Assembly (NCBI RefSeq): GCF_014925385.1
Contig: NZ_JACSDK010000019.1
Span: forward strand, 62,001-126,000
Source of the DNA: Pelagibius marinus
GTDB lineage: Bacteria; Pseudomonadota; Alphaproteobacteria; Kiloniellales; Kiloniellaceae
Direction: 5' to 3'
DNA length: 64,000 nt
The notes under the pieces are model-generated. The model saw nothing but the letters and a program-made list of their open reading frames with translations, searched no databases and was not told where the DNA came from. Positions within the stretch are counted from its first letter, which is position 1. Each line of letters starts with the position of its first letter. The translations under genes were made by a program, and so were the position numbers. This document shows positions 48,677 through 57,944 of the stretch, in pieces.

Positions 48677-49489
48677 ATGGCTACCGCCTTCTTCTTCCTA
48701 TCAAAGGTCGGCTGGTTTCTGGTGAAGCCGCTAAACAGCCTGCTGTTTTGTCTCCTGGCCTGGCTGGGCTGCCGACGCTTTGGCTGGCACCGCGGCGCGC
48801 GTTTCTTCGGCGCCGTGCTACTGCTCTACGGCGGCGCCATCGTGCTGACCCCGCTGCCGGAGCTTGCCCTGCGCAGCCTGGAGAACCGCTTTCCCGCTCC
48901 CCAGGTAGACTCCGGCGCCCTTGCCGGCATCATCGTCCTGGGCGGCGCGACGGACAGCGGCGCTGTCGCGGCAACCCGCGGCCAGGTGGCGCTGAATGAC
49001 AGCGCCGAGCGCCTGACCACCGTGGTGGCCCTGCACCGGGCCATGCCGGCGCTGCCGATCGTCGTCTCGGGTTTTTCCGGGCGCCTGCGGCTGCGGGGCT
49101 GGAACGAGGCCGAGATCACTCAGCGCCTCTTCGAGCAACTGGGCGTCGACATGTCGAAGGTGCGCTTCGAGGCGGAATCCCGCAACACGGCGGAGAACGC
49201 GCGCCTCACGATGGGACTGCTCGGTGATGAGGGGGATACGGCGGGGGGCCCCTGGCTGCTGGTCACCTCGGCCGCGCACATGCCGCGTGCCGTCGCCAGC
49301 TTCCGGTCCGCCGGCCTGCCGCTGCTGCCCTATCCGGTCGACTACAAGACCGAGCCGGACAACCTCCTCTGGCCGCGTGATATCGGCGGTTCGTTCGGCC
49401 TGGCCGGCGCGGCTCTGCACGAGTGGCTCGGACTGGCGGTCTACTACGTCACCGGACGCAGCGCCGAGCTGTTTCCGGGACCGCGGTGA
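48677..49489 (+). CDS. YdcF/ElyC family membrane protein (DUF218)
   Basis: The 270-residue protein has two membrane segments at about 6-30 and 40-58, then a DUF218 domain: GIIVLGGATDSG near 85, NTAENARLTMGLL near 175 and WLLVTSAAHMPRAVASF near 193. Relatives such as ElyC and SanA act in envelope integrity and peptidoglycan or lipid-carrier metabolism. GAGGAAAG precedes the ATG. The neighbouring SPOR protein on the other strand is also an envelope protein. Confidence 0.85.
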   Translation: MATAFFFLSKVGWFLVKPLNSLLFCLLAWLGCRRFGWHRGARFFGAVLLLYGGAIVLTPLPELALRSLENRFPAPQVDSGALAGIIVLGGATDSGAVAATRGQVALNDSAERLTTVVALHRAMPALPIVVSGFSGRLRLRGWNEAEITQRLFEQLGVDMSKVRFEAESRNTAENARLTMGLLGDEGDTAGGPWLLVTSAAHMPRAVASFRSAGLPLLPYPVDYKTEPDNLLWPRDIGGSFGLAGAALHEWLGLAVYYVTGRSAELFPGPR

Positions 49490-49521
49490 CCACTACCCTA
49501 TAGGCCTGGGGCGCTGGGGGC

Positions 49522-50457
49522 TCAGGAAGGGGATTTCTGTGCCGGCGGCGACGGCAGGACGCGGCAATACTGTTTGACGTTGCGGGCCTTGACCTCGGCG
49601 CAGACCTCCCGGGCGGCGGTGCGCGAGGGCAGGGGGCCGGCCAGGACCCGGTAGAAGGTGCCCTTGTCGCCCAGCTCGGTGCGGCGGATCTCCGCCTCCA
49701 TCCCGCTGAGCGCCACCGGGAAATCACGCTTCAGGTTGCTCCACTCCCGCTTGGCCGCTTCCTCGCTGCGCAAGGAAGAGAGGTGCAGCACCATGGCGTG
49801 GGCGTTGTCCGTCTTGGCCGTCTGCACGGGCTCCTGGGACGGTGTCTCCGCGGGCTCCTTCGAAGGTTCCTTCGACGATGCCTTGGATTCTTTCTCCGGG
49901 GCCACTGCAGCTATCTGGGGCTTCCGCTTTGGCAGGGGCGGCATGGCGGCCTTTGCCGACTTGCCCTGGGCCTTCTGCGGCTTCTTGCCGTCGTTCTTCG
50001 CGATGGCGTCTTTGCTGGTTCCGCCGGTCTTCTTGCCGTCCTTTGCGGCCGTTTCGGTTGTCTCGGCCTTGGCCTTGGGTGCCGGGACAAGCAGGCCGCT
50101 GGCCGCGTCGGCGACCGCGCCCTCCGGCTCCGCCGACGAGGCCGGCCTGGCCATTTGGCTGGCCACGGCCTGGGGTGGCACGGCGGCTGGCGGCTGCTTC
50201 GGGGGCATGGCCGCCCGGGGCGCGCGCGGCGTCTCGACCACCTCCGGCGTATAGTGCTCAGCTTCCTGGGCGTCGGGTTCCTCGTCCAACTCGTGGGCGG
50301 TCTCCAGGATGGAAGCCTCCAGGCGGTTGGCCCAGCCCTTGGTATCGTCATAGATCGCGTCGCAGCCGCCGAGCAGCGCCGGCAGCGTCCACAGCAAGAG
50401 GGCGGCCCCGGCGCGGCCGGGGGCGGTCTTGGCTGAGGGGCCCTGGATCTTGGACAT
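49522..50457 (-). CDS. SPOR-domain lipoprotein
   Basis: The 311-residue protein has a signal segment ending in a lipobox-like LGGC (C32), a long low-complexity middle rich in Ala, Pro, Lys and Glu (about 55-225), and a C-terminal SPOR domain at about 230-311 (AMVLHLSSLRSEEAAKREWSNLKRDF). SPOR domains bind denuded peptidoglycan at the division site. The protein is therefore probably an outer-membrane-anchored wall-binding protein. AAAGG precedes the ATG. It is divergent from the HerA-like gene across 200 bases. Confidence 0.85.
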   Translation of the reverse strand: MSKIQGPSAKTAPGRAGAALLLWTLPALLGGCDAIYDDTKGWANRLEASILETAHELDEEPDAQEAEHYTPEVVETPRAPRAAMPPKQPPAAVPPQAVASQMARPASSAEPEGAVADAASGLLVPAPKAKAETTETAAKDGKKTGGTSKDAIAKNDGKKPQKAQGKSAKAAMPPLPKRKPQIAAVAPEKESKASSKEPSKEPAETPSQEPVQTAKTDNAHAMVLHLSSLRSEEAAKREWSNLKRDFPVALSGMEAEIRRTELGDKGTFYRVLAGPLPSRTAAREVCAEVKARNVKQYCRVLPSPPAQKSPS

Positions 50458-50658
50458 CTGGCGGCCTTTCGCGGCGGTGCACGGCCGGTTTCCCCGCGAA
50501 ACCGGCCATCAACCTGCCAGCCTAGGTGCTCTATGGTTTAAAATCCTTAAATGACCGAGACTTAGAGACTTTTCCTAAGCTTTGGTTCTTTCGCTATTGC
50601 TTAACGTCTCGCTGCAATGATTCCGGGCGAAATCCAACAGATCGGATGCAGGCAGCAG

Positions 50659-52311
50659 ATGCAGAACGTTCAGCAAATGGACCTGCCGAAGGCGGCGGCT
50701 TCGGGCTTCAAGGTCGGCCACATCATTTCCGTGACGGGCGCCAAGGTGACCGCGAGCCTGGTCTCCACCGGGCCGGGCCCCGAGGCGGCGCAGCAGCTCA
50801 ACGAATCGGTACAGATCGGCGCCCTGGTGAAGATGCCGACCACCGGCTCCACGGCCTTCGGCATCGTCTCCAGCCTTGCCACCGGCAACCCGTCGCCCTC
50901 GCCGGAGTTCGGCGAGCAGTGGGTCATGGAAATCGACCTCTTCGGCGAATGCCTGACGCCGGAAGGGGTCGATCCCGGAGAGTTCGACCTGCTGCGCGGC
51001 GTCTCGCTCTACCCGGGCCTGGGCGAAGCGGTTTACGCCACGTCCATGGTCGAGCTGCAGCAGATTTACAAGCGCCCCAAGGGATCGAACGTCAAGATCG
51101 GCAGCCTGCACCAGAACGACGCTCTGCCGGCCTATCTGGTCACCGATGACCTTTTGGGGAAGCACTTCGCCATCCTTGGCACCACCGGCTCGGGCAAGTC
51201 CTGCGCGCTGGCCACGGTGTTGCACGCCATCCTTGGCGCTCATCCCTTCGGCCATGTCGTGCTGCTGGATCCGCACAACGAATATACCCGCGCCTTCGAC
51301 GGATTGGCCGAGATCGTCACGCCGGAGAACCTGCAGCTGCCCTATTGGTTGCTGAACTTCGAAGAGATGGTCGAGGTGATGTGCAGCCGCGACGAGATCA
51401 GCCGCTCTTCCGAGTCCTTCATCCTGAAGGACGCCATCCAGCTGGCGCGTCGCGGGTCGGCGGAAAACGAGGAGGAGGGGCGCTACATCACGGTGGACAC
51501 GCCGACGCCCTATCCCTTGAGCGCCCTGCTGCACAACATCGAAGCGGCGATGGGCCAGCTGCAGAAGGCGGAGCAGGCCAAGCCTTATCTGCGCCTGCGT
51601 TCGCGCATCGAGGCGCTGCGCAGCGACCGCCGTTACGCCTTCATGTTCTCCAGCCTGTCGGTGCGGGACTCGCTGCCCGACGTGCTGGCCCGCCTGATCC
51701 GCGTGCCGGTCGAGGGCAAGCCGCTGACCATCTTCGATCTCTCGGGCGTGCCGTCGGAGATTGTCGACGTCGTCGTCTCACTGCTGTGCCGCACGCTCTT
51801 CGACTTCGTGGTGTGGAGCGAGCGAGAGTCCGCGGTGCCGGTGCTGCTGGTCTGCGAGGAAGCGCATCGCTACATCCCCAATGACCAGAGCAAGGGCTTC
51901 GAGCCGACGCGCCGCATGATCGCCCGTATCGCCAAGGAGGGGCGCAAGTACGGTCTCTCCCTCGGCCTCGTGTCGCAGCGTCCTTCGGAGTTGTCGGAGA
52001 CCATCCTGTCCCAGTGCAGCACGCTCTTCGCGTTGCGCATGGGTAATCAGAAGGACCAGGACTTCGTACGCCAGGCCCTGCCGGAAAGCGCCGAGGGCAT
52101 GCTGAATTCGCTGCCGTCCCTGCGCAACCAGCAGGCCGTGGTGGTGGGTGAAGGTGTGGTGCTGCCGATGCGCATCCGCTTCGACCATCTGCCCGAGGAG
52201 AAGCGCCCGCACAGCGACACGGCATCCTTTGCCAGCGAGTGGCAGAAGGAAGACGCGCCCGACGGCTTTGTCGCGCGCACCATCGAACGCTGGCGCAAGC
52301 AGATTCGCTGA
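50659..52311 (+). CDS. HerA-like ATPase (DUF87)
   Basis: The 550-residue protein has an N-terminal HAS-barrel (GFKVGHIISVTGAKVTASLV), Walker A GTTGSGKS at 174-181, and a Walker B-like VLLVCEEAHRYIP that also provides the catalytic glutamate. The sensor region SQRPSELSETILSQCSTLFALRM follows. HerA ATPases are hexameric DNA translocases. The archaeal partner nuclease NurA is not encoded nearby, so this is the bacterial stand-alone type, whose role is not settled. The start at 50659 has an AGG nearby; an ATG at 50617 would add 14 residues. Confidence 0.86.
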   Translation: MQNVQQMDLPKAAASGFKVGHIISVTGAKVTASLVSTGPGPEAAQQLNESVQIGALVKMPTTGSTAFGIVSSLATGNPSPSPEFGEQWVMEIDLFGECLTPEGVDPGEFDLLRGVSLYPGLGEAVYATSMVELQQIYKRPKGSNVKIGSLHQNDALPAYLVTDDLLGKHFAILGTTGSGKSCALATVLHAILGAHPFGHVVLLDPHNEYTRAFDGLAEIVTPENLQLPYWLLNFEEMVEVMCSRDEISRSSESFILKDAIQLARRGSAENEEEGRYITVDTPTPYPLSALLHNIEAAMGQLQKAEQAKPYLRLRSRIEALRSDRRYAFMFSSLSVRDSLPDVLARLIRVPVEGKPLTIFDLSGVPSEIVDVVVSLLCRTLFDFVVWSERESAVPVLLVCEEAHRYIPNDQSKGFEPTRRMIARIAKEGRKYGLSLGLVSQRPSELSETILSQCSTLFALRMGNQKDQDFVRQALPESAEGMLNSLPSLRNQQAVVVGEGVVLPMRIRFDHLPEEKRPHSDTASFASEWQKEDAPDGFVARTIERWRKQIR

Positions 52312-52324
52312 AGGCCGCCGCCGC

Positions 52325-52705
52325 TCAGGCGAAGAGGTCGTCTACCAGATCCCGGATCTTCGCTTCCCGCGGCTCGTCGTCCGCCGCCTCGGCCAGGGCC
52401 TCGCCGGCCTCGGCGATGCGGCGCCCTTCCTCGGTCAGGCGGCAGACCAGCCAGTCCGGCTTGATCGGGTTCTTGAACCAAGGCTCGGCCCAGCCCTGCT
52501 CGATGCAGCTGCGGATCGTGCGCTGGTCATAGCGTTGTCCGTAGTGATCGAACAGCGGCAGCTTGGCGCCGGCCTGCTCCAGCCCACGGCTGAGCCATGC
52601 CAGCTGCGTGACCGTGGGGCGATGCTTGCGCCCCGGACCGGCCGTCGCGGTGCTGCCGTGCCTCTCTGTGCCGAGCGTCTGGGCCGTGGGGGACAATCGG
52701 TCCAT
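52325..52705 (-). CDS. Conserved hypothetical protein, possible winged-helix fold
   Basis: The 126-residue cytoplasmic protein has no catalytic motif that I recognise. Residues 30-110 (QLAWLSRGLEQAGAKLPLFD, then RTIRSCIEQGWAEPW and CRLTEEGRRIAEAGEAL) read like helices followed by a wing, as in small winged-helix proteins. The ATG at 52705 follows GGGAGAGAG, which decides it over an upstream in-frame ATG. It converges on the HerA-like gene and is divergent from cutA. Confidence 0.6.
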   Translation of the reverse strand: MDRLSPTAQTLGTERHGSTATAGPGRKHRPTVTQLAWLSRGLEQAGAKLPLFDHYGQRYDQRTIRSCIEQGWAEPWFKNPIKPDWLVCRLTEEGRRIAEAGEALAEAADDEPREAKIRDLVDDLFA

Positions 52706-52779
52706 GCTCTCTCTCCCTGCTTTCAGGGCCATGCTACGATAGCTTGACGCAGAAAGCGACTCGGGAGAGCTATCCCCCC

Positions 52780-53121
52780 ATGTCCGTTAACTATTCCCAC
52801 TGCCTGGTCTACGTGACCGCGGCGGATGCCGAGGAAGCCCGGCTGATCGGGCGCGCCATGGTCGAAGCCCGCCTTGCGGCCTGCGCCAACGTATTTCCGC
52901 AGATGGTGCCGATTTTTCTCTGGGAAGGGGAGATCGGGGAAGGTTCGGAGAGCGTGGTGATCATGAAAACCACCCGCGAGCGGGCGGAGGAGTTGATCGC
53001 GGCGGTCGAGGCCATGCACAGCTACGAGTGCCCCTGCGCCGTGATCCTGCCGCTGGCCGGGGGCAGCCGGGCCTTTTTGGACTGGATCAGCCACGAAACG
53101 GTGCCGCAGGGCGACGCCTGA
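52780..53121 (+). CDS. cutA: Divalent cation tolerance protein CutA1
   Basis: The 113-residue protein is a trimeric, ferredoxin-like CutA1. Signs are CLVYVTAADAEEARLIGRAMVEARLAACANVFPQM, SVVIMKTTRERAEELIAAV and SYECPCAVILPLAGGSRAFLDWI. It is linked to copper and other metal tolerance in bacteria, though its biochemical role is still debated. The start at 52780 gives the family N-terminus. It converges on a small gene with nine bases between. Confidence 0.92.
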   Translation: MSVNYSHCLVYVTAADAEEARLIGRAMVEARLAACANVFPQMVPIFLWEGEIGEGSESVVIMKTTRERAEELIAAVEAMHSYECPCAVILPLAGGSRAFLDWISHETVPQGDA

Positions 53122-53130
53122 CGGCAGGAA

Positions 53131-53304
53131 CTAGGAGCCGCGCCTGATCAGGTGGCGCATGGCCTTGCGGTACTCCGGATCCCAGACCAGGCGTTCCAGA
53201 TCCAGCTCCGGCGCCGGGCCGCCGTTTTCCGGGCCCGGGAGGCCGGCCTCCGGACCCCTGGCCCCGAGGTCTTCGGGGCTGACTCGAAGAGAACTGCCGT
53301 CCAT
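53131..53304 (-). CDS. Small hypothetical protein (57 aa)
   Basis: This short gene is supported by an ideal AAGGAG eight bases before the ATG at 53304. The protein is rich in Gly and Pro in its first half and ends in a basic helix-like tail, LDLERLVWDPEYRKAMRHLIRRGS. No signal peptide or cysteine is present. I recognise no family, but the conserved-looking C-terminus argues for a real protein rather than chance. Confidence 0.55.
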   Translation of the reverse strand: MDGSSLRVSPEDLGARGPEAGLPGPENGGPAPELDLERLVWDPEYRKAMRHLIRRGS

Positions 53305-53599
53305 GGGTTTGGCTCCTTGACCTGTTGATTTTTTGCTTCGCATCCAGGGTCCAGGATGTCTGGGGATTTGGGCCAGGCCGGGACCGGAAAGGGGCTGCCG
53401 GGTGATTATTTTGAGGCGAAATCGGGGCAGGGCAAATCCACCTGAGAACAACCGTCGGGCTCCGCCGTCGCGCCGGGCCAGGCGTCCCGGTAAACACCCC
53501 GTTTGGGCTGTATCTTCAGTTTCTCTATGCGTTTCGCCATCTTGTCCCTAGGGCCGTTAGCGTATACTTGGGAGGGGGAAGAGACTGGGGAAGACAGCC

Positions 53600-54799
53600 A
53601 TGAAGGCTCCATCGGCGCGTCTGGCGCTGGCGTTCTCGTGCTTAGGCCATGCCTATATGCACCTCTTCACCGCGTTCTATTTCGTTATCGCGCTGTCCCT
53701 GGAAACCGAGTGGAGCCTGCCGAACCATGAGCTGGTGAAGCTCTGGGCGGTAGGGTCGCTGCTGGTCGGGCTTGCCGCTCTGCCCGCCGGCTGGCTGGGG
53801 GACCGCTGGTCGGCTTCCGGCATGATGGCGGTCTTCTTCGTCGGCCTCGGCCTCGCCGGCATCGTCTGCGGACTGGTCTCGTCGCCCACCGCGCTGATGC
53901 TGGGCCTGGCGGCGGTGGGCCTGTTCAGCGCCATCTACCATCCCGTCGGCGTCGCCTGGGTGGTGAAGAGCGCGCGGGCGCGCGGCATGGCCCTGGCGGT
54001 CAACGGCATCTTCGGATCCCTCGGCATTGCCTGCGCGGGCCTGGTCGCCGGCGTCCTCATCGATGCCATCTCCTGGCGCGCCGCCTTCATCGTGCCGGGG
54101 GCGGTCTGCCTGGCCACCGGCTTGGCCTTGATCCTCTGCCTGCGGCTCGGCTGGGTCCGCGAGAGCGGGAGTGACCAGGCTCCGGAAGCGCCGCCCTCGC
54201 GCAACGACATGGTTCGCGTCTACGCGGTCCTGCTGCTGACCATGATGGTCATGGGGCTGATGTTCCACGCCACCCAGGCGTCGCTGCCGAAGATCTTCGA
54301 TCTGCGCCTGCGCGACCTGGCGGGCGAGGGCGCGCTCGGCATCGGGGTGCTGGTGGCTCTTGTCTATACCGCGGGCGGTTTCATGCAGCTGGTTGGCGGC
54401 TGGCTGGCCGACCGCTTCCCCCTGAAGCCCATCTACCTGAGCGCCTTCCTCTTCCAGGTGCCTGTACTGCTGCTGCTCGCCTCGGCCGCGTCGGGGCCGC
54501 TGATGGCGCTGGCGGTGATGACGGTGGTGCTGAGCGCGGTCGCCCTTCCGGCGGAGAACATGCTGCTGGCCCGCTATACGCCGCAGCGCCACCGCGGCCT
54601 GGCCTTCGGTGTGAAGTTCGTGCTGGCCTTCGCGATCGCCAACCCGGCGATCCTGCTGGCCTCCTGGGTCGAGGGCCGCAGCGGGGAGTTCACCGAGCTC
54701 TACTTCGTCCTGGCCGCGATCGCCGCGACGGCTGCGGCCGTCGCTTTCTTCCTGCCGAATCCTAAAACGGCCGTGCCAGTAACGGCACCGGCCGAGTAA
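53600..54799 (+). CDS. MFS transporter
   Basis: The 399-residue protein has 12 predicted membrane segments. The loop-2 signature reads PAGWLGDRWSASGM near residues 56-69, and a matching LVGGWLADRFPLKP occurs in the second half near 264-277. The ATG at 53600 follows GGGGAAG. The substrate is unknown; its sequence is not close to the other MFS protein of this window. The VOC gene follows after 30 bases and may be co-transcribed. Confidence 0.85.
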   Translation: MKAPSARLALAFSCLGHAYMHLFTAFYFVIALSLETEWSLPNHELVKLWAVGSLLVGLAALPAGWLGDRWSASGMMAVFFVGLGLAGIVCGLVSSPTALMLGLAAVGLFSAIYHPVGVAWVVKSARARGMALAVNGIFGSLGIACAGLVAGVLIDAISWRAAFIVPGAVCLATGLALILCLRLGWVRESGSDQAPEAPPSRNDMVRVYAVLLLTMMVMGLMFHATQASLPKIFDLRLRDLAGEGALGIGVLVALVYTAGGFMQLVGGWLADRFPLKPIYLSAFLFQVPVLLLLASAASGPLMALAVMTVVLSAVALPAENMLLARYTPQRHRGLAFGVKFVLAFAIANPAILLASWVEGRSGEFTELYFVLAAIAATAAAVAFFLPNPKTAVPVTAPAE

Positions 54800-54829
54800 C
54801 GTCACGACAAGAGGTCCGATAGTTTCACA

Positions 54830-55225
54830 ATGAGCAACCTGTCCGTCGAGCTGGATCGCCTGGATCATTTCGCGCTGACCGTGCGCGATGTCGATCAGAC
54901 CTGTGCCTTCTACGAAAAGGTGCTCGGTATGGCGCGGGAGCCCTTTGGTGAAGGACGCGTCGCCCTGCGCTTCGGCCGCCACAGGATCAACATCAATCCC
55001 AATCCGAACGAGCTGTCGCGCAAGGCGGCGGTGCCGATCCCGGGTTCAGCGGAGTTCTGCGTGGTGGCTGCAACGCCGCTGACCGACTTTGTCGCCCACC
55101 TGCGCGCCTGCGGCGTCGATTTGGAGCACGGACCGGCCGAAACCGACGGTGCGGAAGGTCTGCTGCGCTCGATCTGGTTCCGCGACCCCGACGGCAACCT
55201 GGTGAAGGTAGCCTCCTACGAGTGA
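54830..55225 (+). CDS. VOC family protein (glyoxalase/dioxygenase fold)
   Basis: The 131-residue protein has the vicinal oxygen chelate fold, beginning LDHFALTVRDVDQTCAFYEKVLGM with the first metal histidine at 13 and ending WFRDPDGNLVKVASYE with the metal glutamate. Relatives include GLOD5-like proteins and fosfomycin-modifying enzymes, but the substrate cannot be named. It follows the MFS transporter on the same strand. Confidence 0.85.
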   Translation: MSNLSVELDRLDHFALTVRDVDQTCAFYEKVLGMAREPFGEGRVALRFGRHRININPNPNELSRKAAVPIPGSAEFCVVAATPLTDFVAHLRACGVDLEHGPAETDGAEGLLRSIWFRDPDGNLVKVASYE

Positions 55226-55255
55226 TCCGCCGTAAAGGCGCGGCACCGGGCACGG

Positions 55256-57277
55256 TTACGAGATGTTATGGCGCTGCGCCGGGTCGTTCCGTGATTCGGT
55301 CCGGGCCCGGTCCTGAACGCCGGCTTTGTGCAGCCCTTCGTGGAGATGCGCGTTGCTTTCGGGCTTGAGATAGGGTGCCCAGCCGGAACGTCTCTCCACA
55401 AAGCCGGGATGGACTTCTTCGCACTTCGCCAAGGCGACGCCCGCACTCTCCTTGTCTTCCAAGTGTCCGAGGGCGGCCGCCAGGATGTAGTAGGCGTGAG
55501 GATAATCGGGTTGGCGTTGGATCGCCTCCCGCGCGGTCTCCGTCGCTTTTTCGTACTGGTGGATGTTGAGATAGGCGCGGGCGAGGAAGGTCAACTGCAT
55601 GTTCCTTTGCGGGTGCAGCGGGCTGAGCATCAGGGCGCGTTCCATCATGGGGATGCCGTCCGGATCGCCCGCCAGGTCGATCTTGTTGCCAAGCGCATGA
55701 AGGGCGTCTGCGCTCATGGGATTCAGCTCTACCGCCTGGCGGCCTTCGGCAATGGCGAGTTCGTGCTCGTTACGCCAGAGATAAGCTGTGCTGAGGCGGT
55801 AGTGGGCGAGGGAAGAGCTGTCGTCGAGCTCCACCGCGCGCTTGGCCGCCGCGTGCATCCGCTCGATGGAGTGTTCCCTGTCCTCCGACCACTCCATCAG
55901 CAGGTCGCGGGAGTGGGTCCAGGCAAGATCGGCGAAAGCCTCGCTGTAGCCCGGATCGAGCTCGACGGCTTTTTCGAACATCCGCCGGGCCATGACCGTA
56001 TCGTTTTCGGTCCAACTGCGCAGGTAGGCCTTGCCCCGCAGGCAGAAGTCCCAGGCGTCCAGATTGACCGGATGTTCTCTACGCGACCGGTTCAGCTCGA
56101 CGTTTCCCATGGCCGGTTCCAGGGTCGCCGCAATCCGGCCGGCAATCTCGTCCTGCAGGGAAAATACATCCTCCAAGTGGCGGTTGAACTTCTCGACCCA
56201 GACGTGATGGCCGGAAGCGGTGTCGATCAGCTGTGCGGTTACACGTACCTCGGTACCGCTTTTGCGGATGCTTCCCTCGAGCACATACCTTGCGTCCAGG
56301 TCACGGCCGACCTGCTTCACGTCGACCGCACGTCCTTTGAAGGCGAAGCTTGAGCTGCTCGAGATGACAGGGAAGGAGCGCCAGAGAGCCAGCGCCGCGA
56401 TGATCTCCTCGGTGACGCCGTCGGAAAAATACTCTTGCAGCGGATCGCCGCTCAAGTTCAGGAAGGGCAGCACGGCGATCTTCGGCTTCTCCCAGGCCGT
56501 CAGGAACGGCTTGTCCAGCTGGCCCTCGTCTGTGCCGCCGTCGGGAGCCTGGGATTGCTTGGCCTCCTCAAAGGCGGCTTGGGTCTCGGCGCTCGGGTCG
56601 AGGTCCAGTTCCCGGCGCAGAACGTCGCAACATTCCCGATACTGGCGGGCAGCGAGGCCGATCTCGCCTCTCTGGGCGAGGTGCCAGATCAGATAACGGT
56701 GAGCGGCTTCCTGGAGGGGATCCAGCTCAAGAAGCGCCTTGGCCAGCTTGGCACCCTCCGCACCTGCCGGCTCACTGCGTTGTGTTTCGAGAAGGCGCGT
56801 ACAGGCACTCACGACCAGGTCGTGGATGCGCGTCCCTTCATCGCGCAGGAAGGCGTCGAAGGCCGGATCGCGCACGCGCAGCCCTTCCAGCAGGCGACCG
56901 CGATAGAGGCCGGTTGCCGAGCGCAGCGAGGAGACCGAGTTCTCCGCCACCAGCCTCTCGATGTCGCCAACGTCCGTTTCGATCTGGTCCTTGTTCAGGC
57001 AGAGAGAAGCGCTCGTCACGACGAGCGGCGAGGAAGCGGAGTCGCCGAGCGCGCGGCGCAGAGCCCAGATCGCTTGGCGCAGGCTGGCGCGAGCCTGCTC
57101 TTCGGCGCGGTCGCTCCACAGCAGATTGATCAATTTGTCGCGGGAGTGATCCTGGCCGGGGCGCAATGCAAGGTATGCGAGCAGCAGTGCGACCTTCGTG
57201 CCTGATATGGCGATTTCAGTACCGGCCGTGTCCCGGACCTGGAAACCGCCGAGCAGCGTGAAGCGCAACGGTTTCAC
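55256..57277 (-). CDS. BTAD / TolB-like / TPR transcriptional regulator
   Basis: The 673-residue protein combines an N-terminal winged DNA-binding domain of OmpR/SARP type (about 1-90), a BTAD helical domain (about 95-245, with LLELDPLQEAAHRYLIWHLAQRGE), a TolB-like/FlgO-type domain (about 268-390, KIAVLPFLNLSGDPLQEYFSDGVTEEII), and TPR repeats to about residue 640. This layout is frequent in alphaproteobacteria next to adenylate-cyclase-like systems, but no cyclase domain is present here. The start is a GTG at 57277 after GAGAGG. Its target is unknown; the divergent DUF6647 gene is a candidate. Confidence 0.82.
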   Translation of the reverse strand: MKPLRFTLLGGFQVRDTAGTEIAISGTKVALLLAYLALRPGQDHSRDKLINLLWSDRAEEQARASLRQAIWALRRALGDSASSPLVVTSASLCLNKDQIETDVGDIERLVAENSVSSLRSATGLYRGRLLEGLRVRDPAFDAFLRDEGTRIHDLVVSACTRLLETQRSEPAGAEGAKLAKALLELDPLQEAAHRYLIWHLAQRGEIGLAARQYRECCDVLRRELDLDPSAETQAAFEEAKQSQAPDGGTDEGQLDKPFLTAWEKPKIAVLPFLNLSGDPLQEYFSDGVTEEIIAALALWRSFPVISSSSSFAFKGRAVDVKQVGRDLDARYVLEGSIRKSGTEVRVTAQLIDTASGHHVWVEKFNRHLEDVFSLQDEIAGRIAATLEPAMGNVELNRSRREHPVNLDAWDFCLRGKAYLRSWTENDTVMARRMFEKAVELDPGYSEAFADLAWTHSRDLLMEWSEDREHSIERMHAAAKRAVELDDSSSLAHYRLSTAYLWRNEHELAIAEGRQAVELNPMSADALHALGNKIDLAGDPDGIPMMERALMLSPLHPQRNMQLTFLARAYLNIHQYEKATETAREAIQRQPDYPHAYYILAAALGHLEDKESAGVALAKCEEVHPGFVERRSGWAPYLKPESNAHLHEGLHKAGVQDRARTESRNDPAQRHNIS

Positions 57278-57488
57278 CCGGCCACCTCTCGATCAATTTC
57301 GGTCCCGATAGTGAGCACGCATTCAATTTAACGCCGATTTGACGCCTCTCGCAACGTCACCCGCCGCTTCCGCAACGCTCCGATAACGCCTGAAGAACGC
57401 TCGATTCCTAGAGTTCAACCAGAGCTACACGGCTGCGAAGAGACCCGCGGCCGTCTGGCCGGACGACAGGCACCGGGACGGCTACGAA

Positions 57489-57911
57489 ATGGAGCTGCTG
57501 CTTACAACCATCGCAACTTGGCTTTCGCTGAATTTCAGTCTGCCGGTGAGCTATGAGCTTCCGGCAGTCGAAATGGCGCCCACGGTTCGCATTGCCGAGA
57601 TGCGCTACGGGGCCAGCCATTCAGTGGACCCGTCCGACGTCATCGCGGTCTATGTCGATTCCGAGCAGACGATCTTCCTGCCTGAGGGCTGGGAGGGAAG
57701 GACACCCTTGGAAGTCTCGATCCTGGTCCACGAGCTGGTTCACCACCTTCAGAATGTCGGCGGGCTGACCTATACCTGTCCGGCAGAGCGCGAGCAGCTC
57801 GCTTATGCCGCTCAGGATGCTTGGCTCGGACTGTTCGGCAAGGAACTGCAGACCGAGTTTCGGTTCGATCCCCTGACGTTCAAGCTTCTGACGCATTGCC
57901 TGCCGTACTGA
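57489..57911 (+). CDS. DUF6647-like protein with HELVHH motif
   Basis: The 140-residue protein carries HELVHH at 81-86, the HExxH zinc-metalloprotease-like pattern, within VSILVHELVHHLQNVGG. It resembles small alphaproteobacterial proteins labelled DUF6647. Two cysteines (C97 and C138) could pair. The hydrophobic N-terminus could be a weak signal segment. It lies 210 bases from the divergent BTAD regulator, which may control it. Catalysis is not proven, because the third zinc ligand is not obvious. Confidence 0.7.
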   Translation: MELLLTTIATWLSLNFSLPVSYELPAVEMAPTVRIAEMRYGASHSVDPSDVIAVYVDSEQTIFLPEGWEGRTPLEVSILVHELVHHLQNVGGLTYTCPAEREQLAYAAQDAWLGLFGKELQTEFRFDPLTFKLLTHCLPY

Positions 57912-57944
57912 GGAGGCGCCCGGACCCCGGAAGTCCTGCTTGCG

